Below, piece after piece: positions 1-8,405 of a stretch of DNA of 64,000 nucleotides. This stretch comes from Silvimonas amylolytica (GTDB taxonomy: Bacteria > Pseudomonadota > Gammaproteobacteria > Burkholderiales > Chitinibacteraceae). Below the pieces are notes generated by a model. That model made no database searches. It worked only from the letters and a program-made list of their open reading frames with translations, and had not been told where the DNA came from. Both the position numbers and the translations under genes were made by a program. The stretch covers positions 21,647-85,646 of the forward strand of contig NZ_BMLY01000011.1 of NCBI RefSeq assembly GCF_014645555.1, in the 5' to 3' direction. Positions within the stretch are counted from its first letter, which is position 1. Every line of letters starts with the position of its first letter.

Positions 1-875
1 CGCGCCAGGGCTGCGCGTTCCGGCACGATCAACAAATTCAACGGCATGGGCGGCAGGCTGTAATCGGGCAGGATGACGCGTACACGCCCCGCGGCAAGCA
101 GATCGTCCACGAGCCATACATGCGTGGGCGCAATGCCGCGCCCGGCGGCCAGCGCTTCGCGTGCTGCCAGACCGTGATCAACCCGCAAACGGCCGCCAAC
201 GGGTAGCGCATGACGGGTGCCGTCCGGCCCGGTCAGCATCAACGTATCGCTGCCAGCGACGTTGATCATCCGGATACCTTCTTGCCCCACCAGTCCGGCA
301 GGCGTTTGTGGATCTCCATGGGCAGTCAGCCAGTCAGGCGCGGCCATTAACTTGCGCTGGCTGACCCCAACGGTACGCAATTTGAGATTGCTATCGCTTA
401 ACACGCCCAGGCGAATGGCGATATCGATGCCCTCTTCGACCAGATCGACGCGCTCATCGGTCAGGCTCAGATCGATGTGGATGCCTGGGTATTGGTCTTG
501 AAAGGCAAAAATCAGCCGACTGACATGCAATACACCCAGCGCCGCCGTACAGGAAATACGGATCAGCCCCTCCTGCGCGCCACGCGCGTCGCGGATTTCA
601 TCGCTGGCCTGGTCAACCAACCGCAGAATCTGCGTGCAATGCTGGTAGTAACGACGGCCTTCATCAGTCAGTGTGACGCTGCGTGTGGTCCGGCTGAGCA
701 ACGGCAAGCCAATGGCAGCTTCCAGCTCATGCAAATGACGGGTCACGGTGGATTGCCCCACACGAAACTCCCGCGCCACCGCAGACAAATTGCCGCGCTC
801 TGCCACACGCACAAACGTGCGCATGCGTTCCAGCGTGATATCGGGTTTGGGTTGATCCGGCTTTGATTTATCCAT
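1..875 (-). CDS. LysR-family transcriptional regulator (3' end beyond window)
   Basis: Reading leftward from an ATG at 873-875, the frame stays open to base 1, giving 291 codons, so only the last few residues are missing. The first ~70 residues form a LysR winged helix-turn-helix (NLSAVAREFRVGQSTVTRHL, then LSRTTRSVTLTDEG). A periplasmic-binding-like effector domain follows (GLIRISCTAALGV; DLVEEGIDIAIRLG). The effector is unknown. It is divergent from the quinone reductase gene at 969, the usual arrangement for a LysR protein controlling its neighbour; that regulation is inferred. An upstream in-frame ATG is excluded because a stop lies between it and the domain. Confidence 0.9.
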   Translation of the reverse strand, partial: MDKSKPDQPKPDITLERMRTFVRVAERGNLSAVAREFRVGQSTVTRHLHELEAAIGLPLLSRTTRSVTLTDEGRRYYQHCTQILRLVDQASDEIRDARGAQEGLIRISCTAALGVLHVSRLIFAFQDQYPGIHIDLSLTDERVDLVEEGIDIAIRLGVLSDSNLKLRTVGVSQRKLMAAPDWLTAHGDPQTPAGLVGQEGIRMINVAGSDTLMLTGPDGTRHALPVGGRLRVDHGLAAREALAAGRGIAPTHVWLVDDLLAAGRVRVILPDYSLPPMPLNLLIVPERAALA

Positions 876-968
876 TTTTTGGCAAAATATTATGCATACA
901 ATGCGTATTCCGGATAAGTCTGGCACGCCCTACCATGGTGGTCAATTCGCATGAACGGAGCCAACACC
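876..968. promoter_or_regulatory. Divergent promoter region, LysR regulator / quinone reductase
   Basis: This 93-base gap separates two divergent starts and must hold both promoters. It contains the small inverted repeat GCATACAATGC at 894-904, in an AT-rich stretch suited to a LysR operator (T-N11-A class). Assignment to the flanking LysR protein is inference. Confidence 0.4.
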
Positions 969-1757
969 ATGAAAGTATTGATTGTTTTTGCCCACCCTGA
1001 ACCGGAATCCCTGAACGCGGCATTACGCGATGTCGCCATCGCATCCTTGCAGGAAGCCGGCCATGAAGTCCAGGTGTCCGACCTTTACGCCATGAACTGG
1101 AAACCTTCAGTCGATCGGGCCGATTTCCCAGCACTCGATCCGGGTGAGCGATTGAAAGTCGGAGCCGCCTCACACGCCGGATTTGTGCAAGGCGCCCTCA
1201 CTGCAGACGTCAAGGCAGAGCAGGAAAAACTGCGCTGGGCCGATATGCTGATCCTGCAGTTCCCGCTGTGGTGGTACACCATGCCTGCCATCTTGAAAGG
1301 CTGGGTTGACCGCGTGTACGCCTACGGCTTTGCGTATGGCGTAGGAGAACACAGTGACCGCTATTGGGGAGAACGATTCGGCGAAGGGACCATGGCCGGC
1401 AAACGTGCCATGTTGATCGTTACCGCCGGAGGATGGGCAGAGCATTACAGCGAACGCGGGGTCAACGGGCCGATTGATGATCTGTTGTTCCCGATCAATC
1501 ACGGCATTTTGTATTACCCGGGATACACGGTGCTGCCCCCATTTGTGGGCTACCGCATCGACCGCTTCAATGACGCGCGTTTTGCCCAGATGGCAGAAGC
1601 ACTCCGCGAACGAATGCGCAGTATCGACACCACCGCGCCCATTGCTTACCGGCAACAGAACGGAGGCGATTATGTGATCCCGACCCTGGAGCTTAAACCA
1701 GACCGCGAGGAAGCCGGTACACGGGGCTTTGCATTACACCTCACGCCCGCGGGTTAA
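969..1757 (+). CDS. Flavodoxin-fold NAD(P)H quinone oxidoreductase
   Basis: A 262-residue protein of the flavodoxin_2 fold (MdaB/KefF/NQO-like). The FMN phosphate loop is at the start (MKVLIVFAHPEPESLNAALR). The family signature LQFPLWWYTMPAILKGWVDRV lies near residues 95-115 and is followed by a Gly/Tyr-rich AYGFAYG loop. The expected role is two-electron reduction of quinones or similar acceptors in the cytoplasm. The start at 969 is preferred over an in-frame ATG at 951 because GAACGGAG sits just upstream of 969. It is divergent from a LysR gene and ends at a bidirectional terminator. The exact substrate cannot be told from sequence. Confidence 0.85.
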   Translation: MKVLIVFAHPEPESLNAALRDVAIASLQEAGHEVQVSDLYAMNWKPSVDRADFPALDPGERLKVGAASHAGFVQGALTADVKAEQEKLRWADMLILQFPLWWYTMPAILKGWVDRVYAYGFAYGVGEHSDRYWGERFGEGTMAGKRAMLIVTAGGWAEHYSERGVNGPIDDLLFPINHGILYYPGYTVLPPFVGYRIDRFNDARFAQMAEALRERMRSIDTTAPIAYRQQNGGDYVIPTLELKPDREEAGTRGFALHLTPAG

Positions 1758-1770
1758 CGCAGACCCCAAC

Positions 1771-1805
1771 AAAAAGGCGTGCAGGTTTTCACCTCACGCC
1801 TTTTT
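1771..1805. terminator. Bidirectional intrinsic terminator
   Basis: AAAAAGGCGTG and CACGCCTTTTT flank a short loop, giving a hairpin with A/T runs on both sides. It lies between the convergent quinone reductase (+) and rhodanese (-) genes. Confidence 0.85.
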
Positions 1806-1824
1806 CACGCATCACGCGTTTCGG

Positions 1825-2277
1825 TCAGCCTTGCGTCCAGGGCAATTTGTGGCCTTTCCAGCCGTTTTTCTGGCCACGATGATGCTGCTCGTCCTTATCC
1901 CCCTCAAAACCTTCAAGGATGTTGTAGGCCTCGGAGTACCCGTGCTTTGCAGCCAATGCAGCGGCTTCATGTGAACGTGCACCGGAACGGCACAAAAACA
2001 GCACCACGTTCTGCGGATCAACTTGCGCCTTCAACTGCGTAAGGAACTCCGGGTTCAAGGTCATATCCGGGTAACGTTTCCATTCAATCAGCAACGCCTC
2101 GGGCACGGTGCCGACAAACTGCCATTCCGCATGGGTGCGTACGTCTACGATCTTTGCGCCTGGCAGCCCCTTCATCAACGCCCAGGCCTCATCAGGTGTC
2201 ACTGCCCCGGAATACGCCAGGGCTGATTCATCAGCGCGCTGACGGGCTTTTTCGAGGATGTTGCTCACGGTGCTCAT
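1825..2277 (-). CDS. Rhodanese-like sulfurtransferase
   Basis: A 150-residue single-domain rhodanese with the catalytic-cysteine loop CRSGARS near residue 100 and the fold motif KIVDVRTHAEW near residue 42. The family moves sulfane sulfur from a donor to an acceptor through a cysteine persulfide; the physiological partner is unknown. The C-terminus is Gly/His/Lys-rich (DEQHHRGQKNGWKGHKLPW). The start at 2277 is chosen over one ten codons upstream because AAAGGA lies at ribosome-binding distance. It is monocistronic, between a terminator and the glnA regulatory region. Confidence 0.88.
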   Translation of the reverse strand: MSTVSNILEKARQRADESALAYSGAVTPDEAWALMKGLPGAKIVDVRTHAEWQFVGTVPEALLIEWKRYPDMTLNPEFLTQLKAQVDPQNVVLFLCRSGARSHEAAALAAKHGYSEAYNILEGFEGDKDEQHHRGQKNGWKGHKLPWTQG

Positions 2278-2420
2278 GACGGCATTCCTTTGCATTTCAG
2301 TCGACAAGAATCAGCAATTCAGACCGTTTAGCGGCCTTGTACTGCAATTCTAGCCCTTCTCTTTACGTCATGAACAATTCATAAAGCGGTGCACACCCCG
2401 CACTGTTTTGCCCCAAAATA

Positions 2421-2458
2421 GCGCACTAAACTGGTGCGCAAACGTGGTGCATGCACCA
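2421..2458. promoter_or_regulatory. NtrC (GlnG) binding sites upstream of glnA
   Basis: GCACTAAACTGGTGC (within 2421-2439) matches the enterobacterial NtrC consensus GCACY-N5-GGTGC exactly. A second palindrome, TGGTGCATGCACCA, lies at 2445-2458. The first site is centred about 117 bases upstream of the -12 element of the sigma-54 promoter, a typical enhancer distance. NtrC itself is encoded 7 kb downstream. Confidence 0.85.
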
Positions 2459-2474
2459 TATCGGGTTGTATAGG
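2451..2474 (+). promoter_or_regulatory. Possible second (sigma-70-like) glnA promoter overlapping an NtrC half-site
   Basis: ATGCACCATATCG is followed by a -10-like TATAGG at 2469. The same 13-mer recurs before ntrB with a TATAAT at the identical spacing of 18 bases. In E. coli glnA and glnL carry sigma-70 promoters repressed by NtrC, and this pair fits that logic. Promoter activity is inferred. Confidence 0.45.
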
Positions 2475-2532
2475 TAAAACCCGCAATACGGCTGATTGTT
2501 GTGGCACAATGACTCCCGGCAGGGTAAGTAGC

Positions 2533-2550
2533 CTGGCACAGTTTCTGCTT
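2533..2550 (+). promoter_or_regulatory. Sigma-54 (-24/-12) promoter of glnA
   Basis: CTGGCACAGTTTCTGCTT has the invariant GG and GC dinucleotides with exactly 10 bases between them, close to the RpoN consensus. It lies about 100 bases upstream of the glnA start and downstream of NtrC sites. Confidence 0.85.
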
Positions 2551-2649
2551 CATTACGTTCCGACCCGAGCCGGCAAGGTTTAGTACGCTGAACCGGCAGG
2601 CTCGAGACAACACTCATTCAAACTATCTCTTGCACCAAGGAGAGCTCAG

Positions 2650-4059
2650 ATGGCGGTAGCCGACGTACTCAAGTTGATCAAGGAAAACGACATCAAGTTC
2701 GTTGACCTGCGTTTCACCGACACTATTGGTAAAGAACAGCACGTTACCGTGCCGTCCCACGTCGTTGACGAAGAATGGTTCGAACACGGCCACGCTTTCG
2801 ACGGTTCCTCCATCACTGGCTGGAAGGGCATTCAAGCTTCTGACATGCTGCTGATGCCGGATGCATCTACCGCCAACATCGACCCGTTCTTCGACGAACC
2901 GACCGTGTTCATGACATGTGACGTGATCGAACCGGCAACGGGCAAGGGCTATGACCGCGATCCGCGTTCGCTGGCCAAGCGCGCTGAAGCCTATCTGAAG
3001 GCTTCCGGTATTGGTGACACGGCTTACTTCGGTCCGGAACCTGAATTCTTCATTTTCGACAACGTCCGCTGGAATGCTGACTTGTCCGGTTCCTTCGTCA
3101 AGATCGGTTCCGAAGAAGGTGCATGGGCCACTGGCCAGGAATTCGAAGGCGGCAACCTGGGTCACCGTCCACGCCTGAAGGGCGGCTACTTCCCGGTCCC
3201 GCCGGTTGACAGCCATCAAGACATCCGCGCCTCCATGGTGCTGGTGCTGGAAGAACTGGGCGTGCCGGTTGAAGTGTTCCACCACGAAGTGGCGAACGCT
3301 GGCCAGAACGAAATCGGTACCAAGTTCAGCACCCTGACCCAACGCGCTGACTGGACCCAGATCCTGAAGTACGTGGTTCACAACGTATCCAACCAATACG
3401 GCAAGACCGCAACCTTCATGCCGAAGCCGATCGTTGGCGACAACGGTTCGGGCATGCACGTTCACCAGTCCATCTGGAAAGACGGCAAGAACCTGTTTGC
3501 AGGTAACGGCTACGCTGGCCTGTCTGAAACCGCCCTGTTCTACATCGGCGGTATCATCAAGCACGCTCGCGCACTGAACGCCATTACCAACCCGGGTACC
3601 AACTCGTACAAGCGTCTGGTTCCGCACTTCGAAGCACCGGTGAAGCTGGCTTACTCCGCCAAGAACCGTTCTGCCTCGATCCGCATTCCGCACGTTGCGT
3701 CCGACAAGGCTCGTCGTATCGAAACCCGCTTCCCGGATCCGCTGGCCAACCCGTACCTGTGCTTCGCAGCACTGATGATGGCCGGTCTGGATGGTATCCA
3801 GAACAAGATCCATCCGGGCGATCCGGCAGACAAGAACCTGTACGATCTGCCGCCGGAAGAAGACAAGCTGATCCCGACCGTGTGCGCATCCCTGGACGAA
3901 GCCCTGGACGCACTGGACAAGGATCGCGAGTTCCTGACCCGTGGCGGCGTGTTCACTGATGAGTGGATCGACTCCTACATCGAACTCAAGCAGAACGATG
4001 TGAACAAGATCCGTATGTGGACTCACCCGGTCGAATTCGACATGTACTACTCGCTGTAA
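2650..4059 (+). CDS. glnA: Glutamine synthetase, type I
   Basis: 469 residues, full length for bacterial GSI. It condenses glutamate and ammonia to glutamine with ATP, as a cytoplasmic dodecamer. Visible signatures are the beta-Grasp domain ([11 protein letters not shown], residues ~50-60), the Mn/ATP site [10 protein letters not shown] (~128), the [18 protein letters not shown] motif (~257-274), and the adenylylation motif NLYDLP with Tyr398. It is therefore a GSI-beta enzyme subject to GlnE adenylylation. AAGGAG precedes the ATG. Transcription is expected from the sigma-54 promoter under NtrC. A terminator follows, so it is probably monocistronic. Confidence 0.98.
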   Translation: MAVADVLKLIKENDIKFVDLRFTDTIGKEQHVTVPSHVVDEEWFEHGHAFDGSSITGWKGIQASDMLLMPDASTANIDPFFDEPTVFMTCDVIEPATGKGYDRDPRSLAKRAEAYLKASGIGDTAYFGPEPEFFIFDNVRWNADLSGSFVKIGSEEGAWATGQEFEGGNLGHRPRLKGGYFPVPPVDSHQDIRASMVLVLEELGVPVEVFHHEVANAGQNEIGTKFSTLTQRADWTQILKYVVHNVSNQYGKTATFMPKPIVGDNGSGMHVHQSIWKDGKNLFAGNGYAGLSETALFYIGGIIKHARALNAITNPGTNSYKRLVPHFEAPVKLAYSAKNRSASIRIPHVASDKARRIETRFPDPLANPYLCFAALMMAGLDGIQNKIHPGDPADKNLYDLPPEEDKLIPTVCASLDEALDALDKDREFLTRGGVFTDEWIDSYIELKQNDVNKIRMWTHPVEFDMYYSL

Positions 4060-4098
4060 TGGCGCCGCCTGCTTCGGCAGGCTGTCATTGCAAAAAGA

Positions 4099-4138
4099 AA
4101 CCCGCTCAGACCTCTGGTCTGGGCGGGTTTTGTTTTTT
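4099..4138 (+). terminator. Intrinsic terminator of glnA
   Basis: CCCGCTCAGACC pairs with GGTCTGGGCGGG across a 3-base loop and is followed by TTTTGTTTTTT. A smaller hairpin (GCCTGCTTCGGCAGGC) lies just before it. Confidence 0.9.
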
Positions 4139-4288
4139 GGCGAGTCGCTGATCGGCCTGCACTGCACGCAAGTCGGACAATCCGGCACCTGACACTTGAG
4201 TGATGAAGCTTTGTGGTATTCACTGAAATTGCTGCGCCGCGTCAGAGACGCACCCTGTTCATCTTGATCATCAAGAGTGATTTGATCC

Positions 4289-4879
4289 GTGCATGAAGCC
4301 CTGGAAGCCCTCAAAGCCGAGCTGGAACAATTTGGCGACGCGAACGACAGCCAGCAGACAGAACGCGGCCGGCGGATGCTGAATATCACGCGCGATACCG
4401 GCGAATTTCTGGCAGCCATGGTGCTGGCCACGGCCGCGCGGCGCATTCTGGAGATTGGCACCTCCAACGGCTATTCCACGCTCTGGCTAGCCGAAGCTGC
4501 CCATGCCACCGGCGGCCTGGTGACAACGCTGGATCACGCCGAGGACAAAATTGCCATGGCGAGTGCCAACTTTGCCCGAACCAGCCTCTCGGGCCAGATC
4601 AATCTTGTTCATGATGATGCTGGCCGTTATCTGGCCGAAGTACACCCGGCATCATGCGATTTATTGTTTCTGGACTCTGACCGACACCAGTACGTGGATT
4701 GGTGGCCGCTGTTGAACCGCGCGTTGCGGCCTGGCGGCGTCTTGATTGTGGACAACTTCATATCGCATAAAGCCGAAATAGTGGATTTTTACGCCCTCGT
4801 TCAAGCCGACGATACTTTCTCAACAAGTATTGTTGCAGTAGGCAAGGGTGAGCTTTTTGCCGTAAAACACCCGGTTTGA
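4289..4879 (+). CDS. SAM-dependent O-methyltransferase family protein
   Basis: 196 residues with a Rossmann methyltransferase core. SAM-binding motif I is ILEIGTSNGYSTLWLA (~52-67) and motif II is TTLDHAEDKIAMA. The Asp-rich metal motif LLFLDSDRHQYVDW and LRPGGVLIVDN place it with the caffeoyl-CoA/catechol O-methyltransferase-like (Methyltransf_3) families. The start is a GTG with AAGAG upstream; the first possible ATG is out of frame. The substrate is unknown. It stands alone between the glnA terminator and the diguanylate cyclase gene. Confidence 0.8.
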   Translation: MHEALEALKAELEQFGDANDSQQTERGRRMLNITRDTGEFLAAMVLATAARRILEIGTSNGYSTLWLAEAAHATGGLVTTLDHAEDKIAMASANFARTSLSGQINLVHDDAGRYLAEVHPASCDLLFLDSDRHQYVDWWPLLNRALRPGGVLIVDNFISHKAEIVDFYALVQADDTFSTSIVAVGKGELFAVKHPV

Positions 4880-4969
4880 AACCGAATAGCAGCACACTAT
4901 TTCCTTACCAACGAAGAAAGAGTACCCTCGCTGGGCTGTGCGTTGCCCCTATCCATTAACCGGTTCTGC

Positions 4970-6481
4970 ATGTTTACATTCCACTCGCCACTTCGCTCCC
5001 GTCTGCGTTACTTCCTGCCACTCCTTGTCATTCAAGTATTGAGCGGTTGGTTAAGTGTGGGCACCGGTGCGCTACCGGGTGAGAGTGTGGCGACCATCTG
5101 GTTGCCCAGCGGGGTCGGGGTCGTCGCCTTGCTGGTATTAGGACAGCCCGGTCTGTTGGGCGTGTGGCTGGCCAGTTTACTGGTGGGCATTCCGGTCACG
5201 GCGCAGATCACCGGGTTGGGCATGGCATGGCGCATGGGTCTGGCCGCCGCCGCACTGGAAGCACTGCAAGCCTGGCTGGCGATGCGGGCCTGGCGCGTGC
5301 ATGAAACCCGTCATCACGCCAATTTTCTGCGTCAGCCACAGGATCTGATCTGGTTCTGGTTCTGGGTTTGCACCGTGCCGGCCCTGGTGACTGCGCCGTT
5401 CATGACCTTGCTGCAATGGACATGCCACGCGCTGCCCGACTCAAGCATCACCGGTGTCGCCCGCCATTTCCTGATGCTGGTTTTGTCCAATATGGCCGGG
5501 ATATTGCTGGCCACGCCGGTCTACGTGCTCTGGCGCGATCGTGGCCGCTGGGACTTGCGCTGCAACGCCTTGCGGCACCTGTGGCCCGTTGCACTGATTG
5601 GCCTGATTCTGGCCGGCGCCTTGTTGATCTACCCGCCCGCCCTGGCGCTGTTGTTGCCTGTACTGCTGGCCACAACGGTACGTTTCCGTCTACCGGGCAT
5701 GGTGGTTGCGATGCTGGCTACGGCGGTGATCATCTCTGCCGCCACCGTTTTTCATATCGGGCCCTTCGTGCACGGAGACCCGTTGATGGTGTTTGTGAAT
5801 CTGCAATTGTTTCTTTTCTCAACCACCATCATGTTGCAGTACCTTGCGCTGGCGCAGGAGCTGATCAAACGTCATCGCGTGCAACTGGAGTCTGAAGTTG
5901 CCGCCCGTACCGAAGCACTGGCCCAGGCCAACGAACGCCTTAAAGAACTGGCAACCACGGACGAACTGACGGGCGCCCCCAACCGCCGGGAATGGCAACG
6001 CCGCTGCGCCCAAGCGGTGCTGATGGCTCGTCGCCAGGACACGCCCTTGTCGATCCTGCTGCTGGATCTGGATCACTTCAAGATGGTTAACGATACCCAC
6101 GGCCATCTGGTCGGCGACCTGATGTTGCGCGCCGTGGCCAATACCTGCCGCGAAACCCTCCGCGCCAGCGACAGCTTTGGTCGCTGGGGCGGCGAAGAAT
6201 TTGTGGTCGTCCTGCCCGACACCTCGCTGGCAGATGCAGAGCAAGTTGCTGAAAAACTCCGCATCGCCATTGCCGCGACGCATGTACCACTGGATGGTGG
6301 CTTATATGTCCGTATCACCTCCAGTATGGGCGTCGCGCGCCTGCGCCCCAGCGACAACGATCTGGACGACTTGCTGACCCGCGCCGACCATGCGCTCTAC
6401 CATGCCAAAGAATACGGCCGTAATCGCGTCGTACTGGAAACCGAACTGCCGGCCAACGACTTGCCGGCAAAGCACGGCTAA
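4970..6481 (+). CDS. Diguanylate cyclase with MASE1 membrane sensor domain
   Basis: 503 residues. About eight hydrophobic segments in the first ~290 residues match MASE1 (VATIWLPSGVGVVALLVLG is typical). A short coiled linker follows (ESEVAARTEALAQANERLKELA), then a complete GGDEF domain with active site GGEEF. The RxxD inhibitory site (RASD) lies five residues upstream, so the enzyme should make c-di-GMP and show product inhibition. The signal sensed is unknown. The ATG at 4970 is chosen over an in-frame TTG at 4943; neither has a strong ribosome site. It sits between glnA and ntrBC; no functional link is evident. Confidence 0.9.
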   Translation: MFTFHSPLRSRLRYFLPLLVIQVLSGWLSVGTGALPGESVATIWLPSGVGVVALLVLGQPGLLGVWLASLLVGIPVTAQITGLGMAWRMGLAAAALEALQAWLAMRAWRVHETRHHANFLRQPQDLIWFWFWVCTVPALVTAPFMTLLQWTCHALPDSSITGVARHFLMLVLSNMAGILLATPVYVLWRDRGRWDLRCNALRHLWPVALIGLILAGALLIYPPALALLLPVLLATTVRFRLPGMVVAMLATAVIISAATVFHIGPFVHGDPLMVFVNLQLFLFSTTIMLQYLALAQELIKRHRVQLESEVAARTEALAQANERLKELATTDELTGAPNRREWQRRCAQAVLMARRQDTPLSILLLDLDHFKMVNDTHGHLVGDLMLRAVANTCRETLRASDSFGRWGGEEFVVVLPDTSLADAEQVAEKLRIAIAATHVPLDGGLYVRITSSMGVARLRPSDNDLDDLLTRADHALYHAKEYGRNRVVLETELPANDLPAKHG

Positions 6482-6612
6482 CGAAAGTACATCCCCGGCG
6501 TATTGGCCGGGCTGCAAACACAGCCCGGTCAACCTTGATCTGCCTGTCCCTGCGCAATGTCACTCATCCCGGCTACAATAACCGTCTCATCCGCATAACC
6601 CGGCTTTGACCC

Positions 6613-7236
6613 ATGAGCGTGCGCGCAGTTGTTTTTGATTTTGGTGGTGTTCTCTTTGACTGGAATCCGGAATACCTCTACCGCAAACTGATTCCCGATG
6701 CGACCGAGCGCCAGTGGTTCTTGCAGCACGTCTGCAACGGTCACTGGAACCTGCAGCAAGACGCCGGCCGCACTTTGGCCGATGCCACAGAAGCGCTGAT
6801 CGCCCAGTACCCGGATCATGCCGAACTCATCCGCGCCTTTTATGGTCGCTGGCCAGAAACGCTGGCTGGCACCTTGCCCGAAGGCATCAAGCTGATGGAA
6901 GACCTGGAAACGGCCAGGATGCCACTCTATGGTCTGACCAACTGGTCAGACGAGACCTTCCCCTATGCATGGGAGCACTACCCGTTTTTGCACCGTTTCA
7001 AGGACATCGTGGTGTCCGGCCGGCTCAAGATCGTCAAACCGGATGCCGCCATTTACCACGAGATGTTCCGTCGTATTGCCAAAGACTTGCCTGATCTGAA
7101 ACCAGCCGAACTGGTCTTCATTGACGACAACGCAGCCAACGCAGAAGCGGCTCGTGCGTTAGGCTGGCATGGCATTCATCATGTCAATGCAGCGCAAACC
7201 GAAGCCGCCCTGCGTGACCTGGGCCTGTCTTTCTGA
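6613..7236 (+). CDS. HAD-superfamily (subfamily IA) phosphatase
   Basis: 207 residues with all HAD motifs: motif I DFGGVLFDW (~9-17), motif II LTNWS (~113), the motif III lysine in KPDAAIY, and motif IV FIDDNAANAEAA. It resembles YihX-type sugar-phosphate phosphatases and the haloacid dehalogenase branch, so a small phosphorylated metabolite is the likely substrate. Motif I has FGG in place of the usual LDGT, common in the YihX group. It starts a run of three short same-strand genes. Confidence 0.85.
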   Translation: MSVRAVVFDFGGVLFDWNPEYLYRKLIPDATERQWFLQHVCNGHWNLQQDAGRTLADATEALIAQYPDHAELIRAFYGRWPETLAGTLPEGIKLMEDLETARMPLYGLTNWSDETFPYAWEHYPFLHRFKDIVVSGRLKIVKPDAAIYHEMFRRIAKDLPDLKPAELVFIDDNAANAEAARALGWHGIHHVNAAQTEAALRDLGLSF

Positions 7237-7268
7237 TTGACCCATCCGTTTTTGACCGGAGCAACACC

Positions 7269-7556
7269 ATGGCAACCGCGACCCCGCGCGTGAGTATTCT
7301 TTACTGCACGCAATGCAACTGGCTACTGCGTTCCGCATGGCTGGCACAGGAACTGCTGTCGACTTTTGCAGACGAACTCGGCGAGGTGGCCTTGCAGCCT
7401 GGCACAGGCGGCGTGTTTGTCGTGCATTGTGACGACCAGTTGATCTGGGATCGCAAAGTGGAAGGTCGTTTTCCCGAAGCCAAAGAATTGAAACAGCGTG
7501 TTCGTGACTTGATCGCGCCAGAGCGGCCGCTCGGTCATAGTGATCGCCCGAGCTGA
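7269..7556 (+). CDS. SelW/Rdx-family thioredoxin-fold protein
   Basis: 95 residues. YCTQCNWLLRSAWLAQELL carries the CxxC redox motif at the N-terminus, and a central LQPGTGGVFVVHCDDQLIWDRK segment plus FPEAKELKQRVRDLI match the Rdx/SelW-SelT family. Both redox positions are cysteine, with no in-frame UGA. A thiol-redox role is expected; the partner is unknown. It lies 32 bases after the HAD gene and 26 bases before the DUF4124 gene, so the three may be co-transcribed. Confidence 0.85.
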   Translation: MATATPRVSILYCTQCNWLLRSAWLAQELLSTFADELGEVALQPGTGGVFVVHCDDQLIWDRKVEGRFPEAKELKQRVRDLIAPERPLGHSDRPS

Positions 7557-7582
7557 ACAACGCTGTGTTAAGGTTCCGCCCC

Positions 7583-8068
7583 ATGTCCAGTTTGTCCGTT
7601 TTCCGTTTTGCCGCCGTGGCCACGCTTGCGTTGACCGCTGTCTGTGCACATGCCGACATTTACAAGTCGGTGGATGCCGACGGCCGTGTCACGTTCTCCA
7701 ACATCCCCATGAAGGGTGCGACCCGGGTCTATACAGACCCGATCCCGATGGGAAACAGCAAAGTTCACGGCAAGTCAGGCAGCGGCAACAAGGTCACGGC
7801 CCCCAGCCCCGCCGATTTCCCACGCGTCGATGCCGCGACCCAGAAATCCCGCGATACCAATCGCCGGCAGATTCTCACCGACGAGCTGGCAACCGAACAG
7901 CAAGCATTGACTGACGCCCGCAAGGCGCTCGCCGATGCGCAAGCCAGTACCGACGCGCAAACGAATCCACAGAAATACCAGGAGCGCGTTTCACGTCTGC
8001 GTGATAACACCACGCTGCACGAGAAAAACGTGGCCGCCCTGCAGCAGGAAATGGCCCGCGACCGCTAA
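7583..8068 (+). CDS. DUF4124-domain exported protein
   Basis: 161 residues. A signal peptide (FRFAAVATLALTAVCAHA) is followed by the DUF4124 motif ADIYKSVDADGRVTFSNIP. The rest is charged and helical, probably coiled coil (LTDELATEQQALTDARKALADAQ). The function of the family is unknown; such genes often lie beside ntrBC in betaproteobacteria. The ATG at 7583 is preferred over an upstream GTG at 7565 because AAGG sits between them at ribosome-binding distance. A terminator follows. Confidence 0.82.
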   Translation: MSSLSVFRFAAVATLALTAVCAHADIYKSVDADGRVTFSNIPMKGATRVYTDPIPMGNSKVHGKSGSGNKVTAPSPADFPRVDAATQKSRDTNRRQILTDELATEQQALTDARKALADAQASTDAQTNPQKYQERVSRLRDNTTLHEKNVAALQQEMARDR

Positions 8069-8092
8069 GACGTCTCGTCTGCCCAAGCTCAA

Positions 8093-8120
8093 ACGCCCGC
8101 CCAAGCGGGTGTTTTGTTTT
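8093..8120 (+). terminator. Intrinsic terminator after the DUF4124 gene
   Basis: The CCCGC/GCGGG stem with a CCAA loop is followed by TGTTTTGTTTT. It separates the HAD-Rdx-DUF4124 run from ntrBC. Confidence 0.8.
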
Positions 8121-8207
8121 GTATCGCCCGGTTTTGATTCCTGCCACGCCCCATCCTGTACCACGACCAGCGCCAGCCATAGCCGGGTTAATCCCCATAC
8201 AAGGGCA

Positions 8208-8247
8208 ATGCACCATATCGAGACCTATAATGCACTCAATCAGTGCA
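8208..8247 (+). promoter_or_regulatory. ntrBC promoter with overlapping NtrC-like site
   Basis: ATGCACCATATCG (8208-8220) is followed by TATAAT at 8226-8231 and then by the perfect palindrome TGCACTCAATCAGTGCA at 8231-8247. The palindrome has the 15-base geometry of an NtrC site and overlaps the end of the -10 element, a position suited to autorepression by NtrC. No good -35 match is visible. The rest of 8121-8405 holds nothing I can recognise. Confidence 0.6.
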
Positions 8248-8405
8248 TTGGCCGGTTCATACGTGCTGAAATGTCCATTTGTGGAGAGTCTTGAGCTGGC
8301 CCGCTAATTGCTTATTCATCCCGCATGAAAGAAGCGGCGGGTAGTCACAAGCGACCACGCCAGGCTTCGTGCCTGATTGATCCACGATTTCATAGACCGC
8401 ACCCT

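Noticed and set aside
868..1173. 101-codon minus-strand frame between the LysR and quinone reductase genes
   Set aside because: It overlaps the quinone reductase coding region and ends inside the LysR start region; the product is not protein-like.
2623..4467. 614-codon open frame on the minus strand opposite glnA
   Set aside because: It is fully antisense to a certain gene with strong codon bias; such genes leave the opposite frame open. The translation has no domain features.
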